Assembly: GCA_949825065.1 (NCBI GenBank)
Contig: OX463838.1
Span: 62,001-126,000 of the forward strand
Reading direction: 5' to 3'
From: Odontocerum albicorne
Lineage: Eukaryota > Arthropoda > Insecta > Trichoptera > Odontoceridae
DNA: 64,000 nucleotides
This document shows, piece by piece, positions 34,300 through 45,150 of this stretch (the first letter of the stretch is position 1; every line of letters begins with the position of its first letter). The position numbers were made by a program, and so were the translations under genes. The notes beneath the pieces are model-generated. The model was not told where the DNA came from, did not search any database, and saw only the letters and a program-made list of their open reading frames with translations.

Positions 34300-34700
34300 A
34301 CACAATGTCCCTGTCGGAAGAGAGGATGGAGTCCTCTAGGAAGTATAACATCTTCCTCCTTCTCTTCTACATCCATACACTTTCTCATACAACTCTTATG
34401 GTTTCCCTAACTTTTAATGTTTCCTTCTTTTAAAAAAAATATACACTTGACTAACCATACTTTCCTTGGTCTTCCTCTCACACGGCTTCTATTCATATTT
34501 GCACTGTATGTTTGTTTTGTTAGTCTTTCTTCATTCATTCGTTTCACGTGTCCAAACCGTCTTAGCGTGATCTTCTTCATATTCATCTTCATCGGATTCC
34601 ATACATCAGCTTTACATTCGCATTCATCCCTAATCACTCCATTCCGTATGCTGTCCTCAATACATACTACTATATAGCATAGCACGTTCTATAGCACGGC
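34300..34700 (-). mobile_element. Non-LTR tail (family T), minus-strand copy
   Basis: The minus strand encodes LRRFGHVKRMNEERLTKQTY and, further on, GRPRKVWL. This is the conserved FGHVxRMxxxRLxK...GRPxxxW ending of many insect LINE proteins. It is followed by the same GAAGGAAACAT and TGTATGGATGTAGAAGAGAA tail as the other family T copies. The 92-codon frame is the best preserved coding piece of this family in the window. Confidence 0.75.
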
Positions 34701-34844
34701 TTCTTTCAGTATTTAAAATAAACTGAATTAATTGACAGCTTCTTGACTGCCTGTTCTCGCTAGTTCTGATTCTCACTAAACCCAGAAACAAATATTCATT
34801 TATTACATTTTATTCCTCATACTTTTTGCCCAAAGACCCACTAG

Positions 34845-35440
34845 AGTGCAGAATTTCAGTACGTGACGAGCCAACTGAACAAGCAACCTAGTTCAGATAT
34901 CTTGGCAGTGAACTGCTCAGCTCTCATGACCTCCCCAGAGAAGTAAGGAGAAGTAAGAAGTAAGTAAGGTAGATAAAGCTGCAGTTGTGGCGGGCTGCCT
35001 GAGAGGTGTCATATGGAGAAATAAAGATATGAGAACGGATAGCAAGGTACGCATTTATAAGACCTGTGTGCGACCTATTCTCACATATGGCATCGAAGCG
35101 AGGGCGGGACACTGTCAAGACAAAAAGTATGCTAAGGACAACGGAAATGAGAAGTCTGCGCGCTATTGCTGGGAAGACTTTGCGTGATCGTGTAAAGAAC
35201 ACCACAATCCGAGAGGTCTGGGAGGTCCAAGATGTGGTCAGATGGGGACGACAGCGTCGACGATACTGGTATCAACATGTACAGAGAATGAATTCCACAA
35301 GAATTCCATACATACTCGTAGCTCTGTATGGGGTGCCGGATGGGCGGCGTCCGCCAGGGAGACCCTCGAAACGATGGAGAGATAGCTGGAGCTCAGCATC
35401 ACAGGAGGACAATCCTGCAATAACAGACTCTTGAGAGTCT
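34845..35440 (+). mobile_element. Non-LTR element, reverse transcriptase C-terminal remnant
   Basis: The plus strand encodes KVRIYKTCVRPILTYGIEA at about 35050, then after a frameshift MRSLRAIAGKTLRDRVKNT, and then a GRRPPGRPSKRWRDSW block, ending at a TGA at 35432-35434. These are the usual post-palm segments of RTE-like insect elements. The last piece is open for 122 codons. It contains one TACTCGTA octamer at 35323-35330, which adds two codons in frame between PYI and ALYG. Confidence 0.8.
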
Positions 35441-35639
35441 ACAGAATGTTTAAGAAGAAGACTTTTGGCCCATTGACCGAACTAACTCAAAAAAGATCCT
35501 CAAAATCAGATAGATTATCGATTTTTTTACCTTTCAAGTTTTAAATTTCCCCGGCGCGGAGAGCTCAGCTTAGGTGAGATATCAAAGAACCTCGATTAGT
35601 TCTCGTTTAAGGATATTTTGTGAGGTAAAATGTTGACAA

Positions 35640-35950
35640 GTAATTGAACAAATCAAGATTTGTTCAAGAACGGGATTTAACGGATTGTTCCAACCGCGAT
35701 CTCGTTGCATTGCAATAATGTTATCAGAGCAACGAGCGAGGCATTCTCAAGGTTTGCAGTCCCCTCCCGGCGGGTACACGCCCCTCAGATAACAGCGGTT
35801 TAACGAGACCTCCATTAGCTCCCCCGTCCCCTCCTCCACCAGTCGGGCCGGGCCGCCCCCGCCCCCGCCCTTCCGTATCAATTACCTTTAACAAAGCTCC
35901 CGCGTGTTATTTAAAGACAAATCTTGTAAAAACCTGAAATAGCGTAAATA
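35640..35950. other. GC-rich island 11
   Basis: It holds GATAACAGCGGTTTAACGAG and a C-rich block GCCGCCCCCGCCCCCGCCC, then TCAATTACCTTTAACAAAGC. It is non-coding as far as can be seen. Confidence 0.28.
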
Positions 35951-36485
35951 TTCCTATAAGGACCTAGTTAATAAAATAAGCTTTTGAAACTCGAGATTCG
36001 ATCTGCATACCATACGAGTATATGCTATAATTATATGTAGAATTCGGTTAAATGGAGTATTTGTATACAAATAAAATTAAATGGGAAATGTATATTCTTT
36101 ACTTACCAGATAAGGTTTTCAGTTACAGTTACAGTCACACCCAGCTTTGGTCCAGCGCAGGTGTACGAGTATGTAACATACGAGTATGTAACATACATAC
36201 GAGTACACACATACGGGTACACACTTATTGTTATAGACTTTCATCACGCATGAAACTTGAAATTAGCAAAAATAACTTGCATTCGAATTGCATTGCTAAA
36301 CCGATTCTGCCGAAAGCCTAAGTGTTCCTTAAATGTAAATGCATAATGCATGTTTTTGAATTGGTAACAAATTACTATTATTTAATATATTTGTTTTTTT
36401 ATTAATTTCGTCGCAATTATAAATACATTTTTTTTAAATAATAGATATGACCGAAGTCATGACCATGCACCTTCATCATGGACGT

Positions 36486-38076
36486 ATTTTTCCTCTTCAT
36501 CATGAACGTATCTTTATATTATATTTTTCCTCTTCATCATGCACGTATCTTTACATTTTTCCTCTTCATCATTCACGTATCTTTATATTTTTCCTCTTCA
36601 TCATGCACGTATCTTTATATTTTTCCTCTTCATCATGCAGGTATCTTTATATTTTTCCTCTTCATCATGCACGTATCTTTATATTTTTCCTCTTCATCAT
36701 GCAGGTATCTTTATATTTTTCCTCTTCATCATGCACGTATCTTTATATTTTTCCTCTTCATCATGCACGTATCTTTACATTTTTCCTCTTCATCATTCAC
36801 GTATCTTTATATTTTTCCTCTTCATCATTCACGTATCTTTATATTTTTCCTCTTCATCATGCACGTATCTTTATATTTTTCCTCTTCATCATGCAGGTAT
36901 CTTTATATTTTTCCTCTTCATCATGCAGGTATCTTTATATTTTTCCTCTTCATCATGCACGTATCTTTACATTTTTCCTCTTCATCATTCACGTATCTTT
37001 ATATTTTTCCTCTTCATCATGCACGTATCTTTATATTTTTCCTCTTCATCATGCAGGTATCTTTATATTTTTCCTCTTCATCATGCACGTATCTTTACAT
37101 TTTTCCTCTTCATCATTCACGTATCTTTACATTTTTCCTCTTTATCATTCACGTATCTTTATATTTTTCCTCTTCATCATGCAGGTATCTTTACATTTTT
37201 CCTCTTCATCATGCACGTATCTTTATATTTTTCCTCTTCATCATGCAGGTATCTTTATATTTTTCCTCTTCATCATGCACGTATCTTTACATTTTTCCTC
37301 TTCATCATGCACGTATCTTTATATTTTTCCTCTTCATCATGCACGTATCTTTACATTTTTCCTCTTCATCATTCACGTATCTTTATATTTTTCCTCTTCA
37401 TCATGCACGTATCTTTATATTTTTCCTCTTCATCATGCAGGTATCTTTATATTTTTCCTCTTCATCATGCACGTATCTTTATATTTTTCCTCTTCATCAT
37501 GCACGTATCTTTACATTTTTCCTCTTCATCATTCACGTATCTTTATATTTTTCCTCTTCATCATTCACGTATCTTTATATTTTTCCTCTTCATCATGCAG
37601 GTATCTTTACATTTTTCCTCTTCATCATGCACGTATCTTTATATTTTTCCTCTTCATCATGCAGGTATCTTTATATTTTTCCTCTTCATCATGCACGTAT
37701 CTTTACATTTTTCCTCTTCATCATGCACGTATCTTTATATTTTTCCTCTTCATCATGCACGTATCTTTACATTTTTCCTCTTCATCATTCACGTATCTTT
37801 ATATTTTTCCTCTTCATCATGCAGGTATCTTTACATTTTTCCTCTTCATCATGCACGTATCTTTATATTTTTCCTCTTCATCATGCAGGTATCTTTATAT
37901 TTTTCCTCTTCATCATGCACGTATCTTTACATTTTTCCTCTTCATCATGCACGTATCTTTATATTTTTCCTCTTCATCATGCACGTATCTTTACATTTTT
38001 CCTCTTCATCATTCACGTATCTTTACATTTTTCCTCTTTATCATTCACGTATCTTTATATTTTTCCTCTTCATCAT
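36486..38076. repeat. 32-bp tandem repeat, ~50 copies, open in all three plus frames
   Basis: The unit contains TTTTTCCTCTTCATCATGCA then CGTATCTTTATA. Variants are CATGCAC, CATGCAG, CATTCAC, and TTTATA or TTTACA. Because 32 is not a multiple of three, each frame cycles through the same peptides, and frames of 565, 548 and 529 codons are open. A rare TTTATCATTC variant recurs exactly 896 bp (28 units) apart, at 37141 and 38037, so a long block was duplicated. Confidence 0.97.
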
Positions 38077-38189
38077 TTTGTTATTTTTCTGTCTTCCCGG
38101 AATTATTTTATTGTACGAGTATAATTGATGTTTCACACGAGTAGCACCTCCATATGCAACACGGCTGGAATCAAAACTTTTTTATTGTA

Positions 38190-38364
38190 ATTTGTTTTAC
38201 CAAACACAGTTTATACAACTTTATGTAACGGTATAACCCTACCGGTTTCAAGGTGCACACCTCATCATCAGGGGAACACAAACATGACTTGTTTTTGAAA
38301 CCTTGAAACCGGTAGGGTTATACCGTTACATAAAGTGAAATAAATAGTGTTTAATAAAACAAAT
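38190..38364. repeat. Foldback: two family F ends head to head
   Basis: Arms 38219-38253 and 38301-38335 are perfect 35-bp inverted repeats containing AACGGTATAACCCTACCGGT. Weaker pairing extends outward to 38190 and 38364. The 47-bp loop holds CTCATCATCAGGGGAACACA. Each arm matches the single family F end at 5.8 kb, so the structure is an inverted pair of element ends. Confidence 0.85.
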
Positions 38365-38645
38365 GGCAATGCCTTTAAACCCCCCCCCCCCCCGCTATGT
38401 TGATGCCATAACTATAAATAAAAATTACTTAACTTAACTTAACGCGAGCGCACCATACGAGTAGATTACATTTCGTTACATTTTGAAACTACGAGTATAA
38501 AACTGTTTTATTAAATTTGAAATAATCTTCATCAATCTTTTAATAATTTTTCATAGTAACATACTATACTCGTACATAATGGCTCACTTTATTTTCTTTT
38601 GGCAATCTTCCCGAACTAATCATTGATGTTGGCCTAGGATATGCA

Positions 38646-38692
38646 GTCGTGCAGCCGTGCAGTCGTGCAGTCGTGCAGTCGCGCAGTCATCG
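38646..38692. repeat. 10-bp repeat (GTCGTGCAGT-like)
   Basis: About four to five copies of GTCGTGCAGT with CCGTG and CGCGC variants. Confidence 0.8.
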
Positions 38693-38819
38693 TGTTCGTT
38701 GGTTTTAAAACTAACCACTGTTCGGGTTTATACTATGAAACGAACGTGTTCTCTTAAGATTTAATATAAATCTCTGGCGTCAATAAATGAAGATATTTCT
38801 AATAATGACTGCGTGTTCC

Positions 38820-39020
38820 GAAACTAGGGGCCGAGACGAGATCCTCGAGGCAGCCCTGCTCCGAGTGGGGGCAGGGGGACGCGAACTATGGCGGGCATAA
38901 ACATATTAGCGGTGATACAAGCCGCGTGAATATTACATGAGGACTTTAAAAAAGTTATCTTAGCACAGCGACGGGGTGAGCGGGATGGGACGGGCGGGGT
39001 GGGGCGGTGGAGCCGCAGCC
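38820..39020. other. GC-rich island 12
   Basis: GC-rich ends (GGGGGCAGGGGGACGCG and GGACGGGCGGGGTGGGGCGG) flank AACATATTAGCGGTGATACA and GTGAATATTACATGAGG. No gene is supported. Confidence 0.25.
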
Positions 39021-39451
39021 CCAAATACGATTCTTTAATCTACATTCCCTTTATAGTTTCTAATACGATTACGCCATGTTATAAACTTGAAGCTCATGCA
39101 TAAAATATGGCGGTGATATGAGAGACAGGGAATCTATTAGTGAGCCTTTTAAGCTCGATCCTCCAAGATTAGGTATGGTAATAACTGCCGCTCCACATAC
39201 TCGTATACTCGCTTCACACTCCACACTCCACACTCCATATTCTCGCTCCACACTCCATATTCTCGCTACACAGCTCAACCGTAATACTCGTATACCGGCG
39301 AAACTTTATCTTTTATTCCAAAAAAACTTTCTCATTCTGATTTCAATTTAATTATGGAAATCTGTTTGAATCGAAATTGTCCCAGTATTAAATACAATAT
39401 TTGATAAAATGAGAATGTGTGCGCGAGCTGCAGTATGTTTTGTGTTCACTT

Positions 39452-39503
39452 TATATAATATATAGGTATTATATCATATAATATAATACCTATATATTAT
39501 ATA
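39452..39503. repeat. AT-rich 23-bp inverted repeat with 6-bp loop
   Basis: Arms 39452-39474 and 39481-39503 are perfect reverse complements containing AATATATAGGTATTATAT, with loop CATATA. The composition is almost all A/T, which makes a foldback or small MITE more likely than a microRNA. Confidence 0.85.
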
Positions 39504-39680
39504 GTAACATTGTATTCGACTGTTAACGATCCCCGACTGTTAATGCATCCGACCCGTATTTATTGCTAGCATTAAAGAAGGGAACTGAAAAAAATATTTT
39601 CACAGACAATATATCATACAATGGAACATATATTATATTATGAAAGCTAAGGAAAGGTTTTTACACGAACGTGTTTTATT

Positions 39681-39988
39681 GTATACTAATTTCACTGTGC
39701 CAAGTGCAATGGCGCTGTTTTGTCGTATACTAATTCCACTGTGCCAAGTGCAGTGGCGCTGTTTTGTTGTATACTAATTCCACTGTGCCAAGTGCAGTGG
39801 CGCTGTTTTGTTGTATACTAATTCCACTGTGCCAAGTGCAGTGGCGCTGTTTTGTCGTATACTAATTCCACTGTGCCAAGTGCAGTGGCGCTGTTTTGTC
39901 GTATACTAATTCCACTGTGCCAAGTGCAGTGGCGCTGTTTTGTCGTATACTAATTCCACTGTGCCAAGTGCAGTGGCGCTGTTTTGTG
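39681..39988. repeat. 44-bp tandem repeat, 7 copies
   Basis: The unit contains GTATACTAATTCCACTGTGC then CAAGTGCAGTGGCGCTGTTT. The unit holds an internal near-palindrome (CCACTGTGCCAAGTGCAGTGG). Confidence 0.95.
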
Positions 39989-40304
39989 TTATTTATAATC
40001 GCTATCGGTTGTGTTTAGATTTATTAGTTTCGTTTTATTGTGCAAGTTATTTTGATTAATTACTTTTTTCATGTGAAACAATTTTATTCATATTAAATTT
40101 TTTTTTTAAATAGTGTTTATTTAATAACTATTTTGATTATTTGTGGTAAGAAATTCAACATTTAAGAGTATGCGCAATAATTTTCATAATATTCCGAAAA
40201 CGCAGTATAGTTTAAAAACGAATAGAACTTGCCAAATACTCGTAATTATACGACCACAATGCAGCTGTACCAAGTTATTCAAATAAAAGTAGAATGATAT
40301 AATT

Positions 40305-40446
40305 GGTGTATCATACCCGTACTTTCTTGGTGTATCATATTTGAACATTCTTTCTGTATCATACTCGTACTTTCTTGGTGTATCATACATGTACATTCTT
40401 GGTGTATCATATTTGTACATTCTTGGTGTGTCATACTCGTACTTTC
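40305..40446. repeat. 24-bp tandem repeat, ~6 copies
   Basis: The unit is TTGGTGTATCATACTCGTAC then TTTC. The CTCG core appears as CCCG, TTTG, CTCG, CATG, TTTG and CTCG at constant period. Confidence 0.9.
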
Positions 40447-40671
40447 TCAAATATCAAAAGTTTATTTTAAAACCTTGTCCATTATAGATTTTTCTTATTT
40501 TAATGAAAATTATAACACGCAAGTTTACTTTAATGAATGAATTACTAAATTACCCGTTTTAAACTGACAAAGAGCTTCTAAAATAAATACGAGAACATTA
40601 TAATAATATAATATCATTAAGAAGAATAGCGCTGCTTATATATTTATATTCTTTAAATAATGTTCACTTCT

Positions 40672-40796
40672 GTATACAAATAACATACGAGTACAATACG
40701 AGTACTTCTGTATACACATACGAGTACAATACTTCTGTATACACATAACATACGAGTACAATACTTCTGTATGCATATACGAGTACAATAACATAC
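40672..40796. repeat. Irregular repeat of CTTCTGTATACACATA with CGAGTA insertions
   Basis: Copies of ACTTCTGTATACACATAACA and TACGAGTACAAT vary in length by one CGAGTA hexamer (40699-40704) and by an AACAT block. Confidence 0.85.
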
Positions 40797-40899
40797 TTCC
40801 TTACTTATATTAAATGTCATTTGAATTATTTTATTGTGTGAAGTTTCTTTTCTTTTGCTTTTATTGCAATTACTGTGGTAAGTGTTTTTTATTTATTTT

Positions 40900-41222
40900 A
40901 GGATTATATTTATCTGTAATGAATGAAACACTCGCTGATTATGTATTTTTGTTTTAGAGTTATATTTATCTGTAATGAATGAAACACTCGCTGCGTATGT
41001 ATTTTTGTTTTAGGGTTTTATTTATCTGTAATGAATGAAACACTCGCTGCTTATGTATTTTTGTTTTAGGGTTATATTTATCTGTAATGAATGAAACACC
41101 CGCTGTTTATGTATTTTTGTTTAAGGGTTATATTTATCTGTATTGAATGAAACACTCGCAGCTTACATATTTTTTATTTAGGGTTATATTTCTCTGTAAT
41201 GAATGAAACACTCGTTGCTTAT
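40900..41222. repeat. ~56-bp tandem repeat, ~5.7 copies
   Basis: The unit contains TTATATTTATCTGTAATGAA and ACTCGCTGCTTATGTATTTT. It ends 60 bp before the Tigger element. Confidence 0.93.
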
Positions 41223-41281
41223 GTACATTTAAATGTTATTGTAAAGTACGAGCATAGTGTACCGTTGATGAAAGTAAAATA

Positions 41282-42435
41282 CAGTGTAACCTCTCATAAC
41301 GAGCACCTCTCATAACGAGTAATTCGCATAACGAGCTAAACAGATTGTGAAAAAAATGCTCCCTTAACGAGCGACATTTCACATAACGAGTGACGCAGAA
41401 AGAAGTCCCATCTTCACGTCAATCACTTGTGAGCCGGGACTTCCGCGCCAGTGCGTCAGTCTCTGGTTAGCACTCGTTCCGCTAGCACGTTAGTGTCACA
41501 TGTGATCACACATTTTTCCAAACTTTAATTCAGACATTATTTGTAATTTTTTTTGTGCAAAGTTTAATAACCCTTGCAAAAATGTCCCTGAAGAAAAAGC
41601 CACAAGAAGACAGCCATAAGAGAATAAAAGTAACTGTAGAAATGAAACGTAAAATCATTGAAAAGCGAGAACGAGGTGTAAGCGTGGCTGATCTAGCGCG
41701 CACATACAATCGGTCTACATCAACGATTTGCTCTATCCTCAAGAACAAGGACAAAATTAAGAAGATAGATGCTTCAAAGGGAGTGTCAAGAATGTCTACG
41801 AAACGGTTACCTATTCTTGATGATGTTGAAAGGTTGCTTCTCATATGGATAAACGAAAAGTAATTGCAAGGCGATACTATTAACGAAAACATAATTTGTG
41901 AGAAGGCGAAAGTTATTTTCGCCGACCTCGTTAAGAAGACGCCAGGATCATCAACTGCCGAAAAAGAAGTACAATTTGAGGGAAGTCATGGATGGTTCGA
42001 GAAATTTAAGAGAAGAACCGGCATCCACAGCCTTGTGAGGCACGGTGAAGCAGCAAGCTTTGACACAAAGGCAGCAGAGAACTTCATCAGCGACTATAAG
42101 AAGCTCGTAAATTCTGAGGGTTACCGGATTTTACTTCTTGTAAAAAAGAATTAATTATTTGTCATAAATAAAAAAACTAGTTATTTCGATTTTTTTATTG
42201 TTTTATACAAATCGAAATCGCATTTCAGGTTGTTACGCTCCTTAACAATTTATAAGTATGTAATTTTATTTGAATAAACGTTAAAAATAAAAAAAACTGA
42301 GTATTTTTTTCGGCATGGTACGCATTATCGTATTTTACATTGATTTATATGGGAAAAATTGTTTCGCTTAACGAGTGTTTCACATAACGAGTAAGATTCT
42401 GGAACGAATTATTCTCGTTATGAGAGGTTCCACTG
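41282..42435 (+). mobile_element. Internally deleted pogo/Tigger DNA transposon
   Basis: The element starts CAGTGTAACCTCTCATAACG and ends with the inverted form of CAGTGGAACCTCTCATAACG. The terminal inverted repeats therefore match over about 22 bp with one mismatch. TA flanks both ends (41280-41281 and 42436-42437), the target duplication of the Tc1/mariner superfamily. ATAACGAG motifs are repeated inside both ends. The core keeps only the N-terminal DNA-binding half of a transposase. The total length of about 1.15 kb is roughly half that of a complete Tigger, so the DDE catalytic part is missing. It is non-autonomous now but could have been mobilised in trans. Confidence 0.9.
41582..42154 (+). 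pseudogene. Tigger transposase N-terminus (CENP-B-like HTH), broken
   Basis: The frame opens with ATG at 41582 (MSLKKKPQED). It carries a first helix-turn-helix of the CENP-B/pogo type (KRKIIEKRERGVSVADLART) and then a second CENP-B-type HTH region with a GSHGWFEKFKRRTGIHSLVR block. One in-frame TAA at 41861-41863 splits it, and the same frame continues to 42154. The catalytic DDE domain that should follow is absent, and the frame runs into a short unrelated tail. In intact Tigger transposases these HTHs bind the terminal repeats. Here the product cannot catalyse transposition. Confidence 0.87.
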
Positions 42436-42782
42436 TATATAAATCTCTCGAGTGAGCGAGCACGATTATCAGCCATCTTGTGACTGGGAAACGCCTGAGA
42501 GTACATGGGTTTATTATGTGCAAACCATTGCATTTTAGCAAGCATACAGTCTTAACAGATCAAATACAAAGATTCGATAACAATGAAATTAAACTTCCGA
42601 GATTATCAGCGTGTTTAGTCTGATGCAGCGTTTCATTCGACAGTGTTATATAGCGCTATTTTTGTAATGATAATAATAATGAAAATATTTTGTATCACTT
42701 AAGAGCGCTTTAAGAATGTATGATAAACAACATACAAGTCACAGAATAATATTAATTCACATGTGAAATAGTCCGACCGCTA

Positions 42783-42903
42783 AACCGTTAGACCATTAGA
42801 CCGTTAGACCATTAGACCGTTAGACCTTTAGACCGTTAGACCATTAGACCGTTAGACCATTAGACCGTTAGACCTTTAGACCGTTAGACCATTAGACCGT
42901 AAG
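42783..42903. repeat. 8-bp repeat with 48-bp higher-order unit
   Basis: Monomers GACCATTA, GACCGTTA and GACCTTTA follow the order A-G-A-G-T-G twice (two 48-bp blocks) before a partial third block. Confidence 0.92.
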
Positions 42904-43029
42904 ACAGCGACCGCTGAAGCTACGAAGAATACCAAAAATCAATTTAATAAAATTTAGTTATCTTTTTCGGTAGATTTTGATAATTGTCGTAATAATCGTC
43001 AAGTGTGTTGATAAAAGTACGCTGCGGAT

Positions 43030-43280
43030 TGACGCATTCACTCATCTAATCCAAATTTCTACCCCGAGCCACGGCTGGCCACCACCAGAGCGGGGTGGAG
43101 TGTTCCTCCGCAACACTACTATAGAGCCCGTGGACACCCTATTGTCCCGCCTGACAACTCTGTCTCTTCCAGCTCTGCCGAATCTTGTCACTCCTAAGAA
43201 CCCGCGTCCTTTATCTCCGGCACGTCTCGCCGGGATCAATAGCGCACGCTGCCTCCTAACTCACCCTCTTGACTCTAACG
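43030..43280. other. Island 13 with short open frames, origin unknown
   Basis: Moderately GC-rich. A 109-codon plus-strand frame (42977-43306) reads through it with segments such as TLLSRLTTLSLPALPNL. No domain is recognised. It may be a fragment of a mobile element or a chance frame. Confidence 0.25.
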
Positions 43281-43682
43281 CGACACTTGAAATGATAAAG
43301 GGTTAATTAAATTGAAACTACAGATGTCGATGCTATTGTTTATGGTTATGTACCCTAATGGTAGTGTCGTGTGAGCGGAGACTGGGATAAAGAACCCAGC
43401 GAACCTCGCATAAGGATGTGAAGACAAACAAATACTATATGTGAGAATAAATGTTGCGAAATCCAAATTCATAGCACTTAAAAAGTTTGACGGAAAAGGT
43501 AAAAACGTTAATCGGGTGTACAGTGTATGTAATATAGGATAGGGTGGAAGAATTGTATATTTTTTTATATTTTCAAACGAATGAAAAGTTATATTGAACG
43601 CGAGTTGGTACAAGAAACAAGATCAACGGAGCAGAAAAATGCTTATCCTGGAACCAATTAATGTTATGATATACTAAAATGA

Positions 43683-43893
43683 CAACCTCCATGACCCAGT
43701 TGGTAAGACGCCAGTCTCCCAACCTGAAGATTCAAATCCCGCTGCAGCCCAGATTTTTTAAAAAAGGATTCCAGTCTGGATTTCACTTAAAGCCTTTTAA
43801 TATGTTTCTGGTTGGTTGGAAGTGATTGCCACATACCAATAAGCCCGGGTTGTACTGTATACAACTTAAGTATAATACAATACAATACAATAA
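43683..43893 (+). mobile_element. tRNA-derived SINE
   Basis: The head resembles a tRNA gene. TGACCCAGTTGGTAAGACG fits a pol III A box, and AGATTCAAATCCCGC about 35 bp later fits a B box. The body has TTTCTGGTTGGTTGGAAGTG and GATTGCCACATACCAATAAG, and the end is a (TACAA)n-like tail at 43874-43892. The body recurs at 15.8, 51.3, 53.1, 54.1 and 55.1 kb, which defines a family. It abuts a 40-bp array starting at 43912. Confidence 0.72.
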
Positions 43894-43911
43894 AATGTTG
43901 GTACACTCCAG

Positions 43912-44230
43912 CATTTTAGCATCAAGATATCGTATTCAAGTGAAACCTGAACATTTTAGCATCAAGATATCGTATTCAAGTGAAACCTGAACATTTTAGC
44001 ATCAAGATATCGTATTCAAGTGAAACCTGAACATTTTAGCATCAAGATATCGTATTCAAGTGAAACCTGAACATTTTAGCATCAAGATATCGTATTCAAG
44101 TGAAACCTGAACATTTTAGCATCAAGATATCGTATTCAAGTGAAACCTGAACATTTTAGCATCAAGATATCGTATTCAAGTGAAACCTGAACATTTTAGC
44201 ATCAAGATATTGTATTCAAGTGAAACCTGA
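43912..44230. repeat. 40-bp tandem repeat, 8 copies
   Basis: The unit contains CATTTTAGCATCAAGATATC then GTATTCAAGTGAAACCTGAA. Copies are almost identical, and the array begins just after a SINE tail. Confidence 0.95.
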
Positions 44231-44357
44231 AAATAAAAAAAAAAACAAGAAGTCGATTAAAGTAGGTGAAAATGGAGTAAACTTAGAAAAATAAATGGTG
44301 TGTCAATGTATGATACATTAATAATGTTTTTTGTTTAACACCGCATCATTAAAAAAT

Positions 44358-44558
44358 CCCGGGTCCATAAACGACGACCTGGTGTTGTGAAGGACATGAG
44401 TTGAGAGAAAACTTGATACCAGGTCCAGAAACGATGACCTGGTGTTGTGAAGGATGTGAGTTGAGGGAAAGCACGATCCCGGATCCAGAAACGACAGCCC
44501 GTTGTTGTGAAGGCCGGGAGTTGTGAGGAAGCACGATTCCGGGTCCAGAAACGCGGGG
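44358..44558. repeat. ~60-bp tandem repeat, ~3.4 copies
   Basis: GGTCCAGAAACGACGACCTG and GTTGTGAAGGACATGAGTTG recur at about 60-bp spacing, with several substitutions. Confidence 0.88.
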
Positions 44559-44824
44559 ATGAGTTTTCTCTGAGGCGTAAAGAAGGTGATCCTGTCAGTC
44601 TGAATAGGGAATAGTTCTCTTAACTCGGTTGAGTTTGGGTCAATTTACACAATACACATATTTCCGACAACCGCTATGACTATAAGAATGATGATCAAGG
44701 AAATGCTTCATTTTCATGATAGCTTTACGACTGATTTGTTTCATGACAAGTGGATCGTAATTCTTGAGACAAGGAATTATATTTGAATGTTAGAATGAAT
44801 GTATCAATAATAATAAAAGGACAT

Positions 44825-45150
44825 TGTATATACTATACAATATCACCGTTTAGAGAGCGGACTCTCCTCTCCGCGCGGGCGCGGGGCGCTTCAAGTCGGG
44901 GTTTGATCCCATAATTATTGAAAGTTTAAAAATTTCATATAATAAATAAATATAAGTTGAGTATAAGGATAAGAAAGTAGCAGCTGCGACCTTTAGCTAA
45001 AGTACTGTACTTCCCCGTATCTGTACATGTTCAGAGAAACATATTTGGTAAGAAAACTGTAAAAAACTTACCAAGGAAAGACGAACTATAAAGAAACCTT
45101 TGTAGATCTTCCAATATCTTATAAGTAACACTTTCGGCTTTAGGTGTAGT
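44825..45150 (-). mobile_element. LINE 3' end (family J), minus-strand copy
   Basis: Its plus-strand text CATATTTGGTAAGAAAACTG, ACCAAGGAAAGACGAACTA and AAGAAACCTTTGTAGATCTT matches the segment at 51.57-51.66 kb and is the reverse complement of the 46.6 and 56.3 kb copies. It ends at GGTGTAGTGTATGTG, where an 18-bp array begins. A GC-rich insertion (CGCGCGGGCGCGGGGCGC) lies near 44873. Confidence 0.65.

Noticed and set aside
36447..38144. Membrane-like protein repeats in three overlapping frames
   Set aside because: All three plus frames are equally open because of the 32-bp period. The products are cyclic translations of one T-rich unit.
39452..39503. microRNA precursor
   Set aside because: The arms are perfect and almost purely A/T, which fits a foldback repeat better than a miRNA hairpin.
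40305..40446. Another direct case of hexamer gain
   Set aside because: The period stays 24 bp and the core changes by substitution (CTCG, CCCG, TTTG, CATG), so no insertion is shown here.
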